Assembly: GCF_002895925.1 (NCBI RefSeq)
Contig: NZ_NWUO01000002.1
Span: 62,001-126,000 of the forward strand
DNA length: 64,000 nt
Reading direction: 5' to 3'
Origin: Mixta theicola
GTDB taxonomy: Bacteria; Pseudomonadota; Gammaproteobacteria; Enterobacterales; Enterobacteriaceae
The notes below the pieces were generated by a model. It worked only from the letters and a program-made list of their open reading frames with translations, was not told the DNA's origin and ran no database searches. The position numbers and the translations under genes are program-made. Positions 62,117-64,000 of the stretch are shown here, one piece after another (position 1 is the stretch's first letter; each line of letters starts with the position of its first letter).

Positions 62117-62628
62117 TGTCCTAATCTCAAAATATATTGGGTGGGAGAAATGTTCTGCCTGATAATAATAGAGGTGGAAAATAGGAACTGCAATAGTTAA
62201 TTTTGTAAGAAATTCACAAAGTCTTATTAAAGTGAGATTTGCATAACGCAATTGACGGAAAGTTATAGTTGTCTCAGGCGAAAATAAGCAAGACGCATTA
62301 AAGTCTATACTTAAACAGCCTTAGGCTTACAGGGGATTATCTGTTCAGCTTAGCGCTTAAAATCATCGCATAACCTAAAGAGAAAGCTTCATTACGCTTA
62401 AAGCGCTAAGGTTCGGAGCGGGTAAAAAAGGGCCATAATAAGAACCTGGATTGAGGTTTTATCATTTAATGCCACGGTTCAACTTTATGCGTCAGCGGCA
62501 GATAAGGTTAAACAAGCGCCGCGGTTAAAGAAGATAAACATATTGCAGGTTATCCCGCCGGGGCTGCTGACGCTATGATACAATCGTCCCCGTTTTTTTG
62601 TTTAACCCTTTTGGCGGAGTTCAGCCCT
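62117..62628. other. hns-tdk divergent regulatory region
   Basis: These 512 bases contain no gene. They include the hns promoter (minus) and the tdk promoter (plus). The only outstanding structure is the long-spaced inverted repeat at 62349-62410. A GGTTAAA/TTTAACC pair near 62526 and 62600 is too weak to call. Confidence 0.55.
62349..62410. repeat. 10-bp inverted repeat with 42-base loop, hns-tdk region
   Basis: CTTAGCGCTT (62349-62358) and AAGCGCTAAG (62401-62410) are perfect inverted copies, each holding the palindrome AGCGCT. The A/T-rich loop spans 62359-62400. It may be a paired protein-binding site or an RNA stem in a leader; no T-tract follows, so it is not a terminator. Confidence 0.6.
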
Positions 62629-63234
62629 ATGGCTCAGCTTTATTTCTATTACTCGGCGATGAATGCCGGGAAAACCACCGCATTGTTGCAGTCTTCTTAT
62701 AATTATCAGGAAAGGGGCATGCGGACTTTGGTCTGGACGGCAGAGATAGACGATCGCTTTGGCAGCGGTAAAGTAAGTTCACGCATCGGCCTTTCGTCAC
62801 CGGCTAAATTGTTTAACAATCAGACTTTACTGATGCATGAAATTACTGAAGAACATGAAAAAAAGCCGGTGCACTGCATACTTGTTGATGAATGCCAATT
62901 TCTTACGCGTGATCAGGTTCGAGAACTTTCTGATGTAGTCGATTATCTGGATATACCCGTATTGTGTTATGGCTTGCGTACTGATTTCCGTGGTGAATTA
63001 TTTAGCGGAAGCCAGTATTTATTAGCCTGGGCCGATAAGCTCATCGAATTAAAAACCATTTGCCATTGCGGCCGCAAGGCGGGCATGGTGCTGCGTCTGG
63101 ATAGCGAAGGTAAACCTTATGCCGAAGGCGAGCAGGTAGTTATCGGCGGTAATGAGCGCTATGTGTCCGTGTGCCGTAAGCATTATAAGGAGACGCTTGC
63201 TAAAGGCTTTTTACAGCCCAATGAGCGCTGTTAA
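62629..63234 (+). CDS. tdk: Thymidine kinase Tdk
   Basis: Tdk (201 residues) is a type II thymidine kinase for pyrimidine salvage. The P-loop is in SAMNAGKTT (about 9-17), [10 protein letters not shown] is the Walker B region, and zinc-ribbon cysteines are in ICHCGRKAG and SVCRKH. ATG 62629 gives the family N-terminus [20 protein letters not shown] is ten bases upstream. Order hns-tdk-adhE matches E. coli. Confidence 0.95.
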   Translation: MAQLYFYYSAMNAGKTTALLQSSYNYQERGMRTLVWTAEIDDRFGSGKVSSRIGLSSPAKLFNNQTLLMHEITEEHEKKPVHCILVDECQFLTRDQVRELSDVVDYLDIPVLCYGLRTDFRGELFSGSQYLLAWADKLIELKTICHCGRKAGMVLRLDSEGKPYAEGEQVVIGGNERYVSVCRKHYKETLAKGFLQPNERC

Positions 63235-63353
63235 CAGGGGATGACAGCGCGCGTGCAACTAAACGCGGCACGGCGGCTTACAGACCGATTTAGGTAGGGA
63301 GTGAAAAGGCATATTTCAGACAGGGCTGGAGAATTTCTGTTTACCGCAGAGAT

Positions 63354-63380
63354 AAAAAAACCCGCCGCAGCGGGTTTTTT
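63354..63380. terminator. Terminator between tdk and adhE
   Basis: AAAAAAACCCGC, CGCAG, GCGGGTTTTTT. It has A/T tails on both sides and lies 13 bases past the adhE stop, so it can end both genes. Confidence 0.88.
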
Positions 63381-63392
63381 GTTGTCTGGCAA

Positions 63393-64000
63393 TCAGACTT
63401 TTTTGGCTTTTTTCTCTACTTTAGCGGCTTTGACCGGCTGAGCGTCGAGCGCTTCAGAGACGGACTCAAAGGGTTCTGCATATTCGCGGCCGTAGAACGT
63501 ATCAAGCATGATCTGTTTCAGTTCAGCAATCAGCGGATAACGTGGGTTAGCGCCGGTACACTGATCATCAAATGCATCATCAGCTAGCTTATCGACTTTC
63601 GCCAGGAAGTCAGCTTCCTGAACGCCCGCCTCGCGGATAGATTTCGGAATGCCCAGCTGCGCTTTCATATCTTCCAGCCACGCCAGCAGTTTTTCAATTT
63701 TCTGCGCGGTGCGGTCGCCAGCAGCGCTCAGACCGAGGTGGTCGGCGATTTCTGCATAACGGCGGCGAGCCTGCGGGCGATCGTACTGGCTGAACGCTGT
63801 CTGTTTGGTCGGATTGTCATTGGCGTTGTAGCGAATAACATTCGAGATCAGCAGGGCATTAGCCAGACCGTGCGGAATATGGAACTCTGAACCCAGTTTG
63901 TGAGCCATAGAGTGACATACGCCGAGGAAAGCATTCGCGAAAGCGATACCGGCAATGGTTGCGGCGTTATGAACGCGTTCACGCGCCACCGGATTTTTTG
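63393..64000 (-). CDS. adhE: Bifunctional alcohol/acetaldehyde dehydrogenase AdhE, 3' part
   Basis: Only the C-terminal 202 or so codons are inside the window; the gene runs off the end at 64000. The visible part is the iron-dependent alcohol dehydrogenase domain, with metal ligands in AFANAFLGVCHSMAHKLGSEFHIPHGLANALLI, then DQCTGANPRYPLIAELKQIMLDTFYGR and a Lys/Ala-rich tail. AdhE forms long spirosomes and reduces acetyl-CoA to ethanol in fermentation. The GTG near 63989 is internal and not a start. Confidence 0.96.
   Translation of the reverse strand, partial: KNPVARERVHNAATIAGIAFANAFLGVCHSMAHKLGSEFHIPHGLANALLISNVIRYNANDNPTKQTAFSQYDRPQARRRYAEIADHLGLSAAGDRTAQKIEKLLAWLEDMKAQLGIPKSIREAGVQEADFLAKVDKLADDAFDDQCTGANPRYPLIAELKQIMLDTFYGREYAEPFESVSEALDAQPVKAAKVEKKAKKV

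Overview
The window is a chromosomal segment of an enterobacterium (order Enterobacterales). Almost every protein is a full-length, easily recognised relative of an Escherichia coli K-12 protein (CspC, ManXYZ, GapA, MinCDE, H-NS, SppA, RssB and others). The moderate GC content, a galU-ugd-epimerase cluster beside hns, the missing selD and a Yersinia/Serratia/Erwinia-style palindromic repeat suggest Erwiniaceae (Pantoea, Mixta or Erwinia). That genus-level placement is inference, not proof.

Layout. 1-17.4 kb: yobF-cspC, rlmA, mntP behind a manganese riboswitch, yobD, manXYZ, a yoaL-like leader peptide with yoaE, pdeD, sdaA, nudL-pabB, yoaH, yoaB, yoaA and tsaB. 17.4-25.8 kb: yeaY, fadD, rnd, minCDE, ycgL, a lytic transglycosylase lipoprotein, ycgM and ycgN. 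25.8-36.8 kb: dsbB, nhaB, fadR, ycgB, the D-alanine catabolic pair dadA-dadX, an added MFS exporter with a 77-residue orphan, and cvrA. 37.0-37.8 kb: a lone Rha/KilAC-type phage antirepressor. 38.0-54.1 kb: yeaH, yeaG, mipA, yeaE, yeaD, gapA, msrB, yeaC, pncA, ansA, sppA, ydjA, topB, ynjH and xthA. 54.1-64.0 kb: two tRNA-Tyr genes, purU, ychJ, rssA-rssB, galU-ugd-epimerase, hns, tdk and the 3' part of adhE.

How the genes fit together. Sugar uptake and glycolysis (manXYZ, gapA, yeaD, galU), fatty-acid use and its regulator (fadD, fadR), D-alanine/serine/asparagine catabolism (dadA, dadX, sdaA, ansA), cell-division placement (minCDE) and general-stress functions (rssB, and the yeaG-yeaH plus ycgB set) are all represented. 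Predicted regulation visible in the DNA includes a Mn riboswitch and an MntR-like box for mntP, an Mlc-like operator for manXYZ, CRP sites at dadA and gapA, a stringent-type promoter for the tyrosine tRNAs, and a LexA-like box on the antirepressor promoter.

Most of the window is ordinary core genome. The parts most worth a second look are the unassigned folded RNA element upstream of yobF-cspC (236-321), bracketed by two near-identical promoter-like 20-mers; the LexA-box antirepressor at a synteny junction; the translationally coupled leader peptide of yoaE; the loss of selD between ydjA and topB; and the inverted repeats in the sdaA and hns/tdk leaders.
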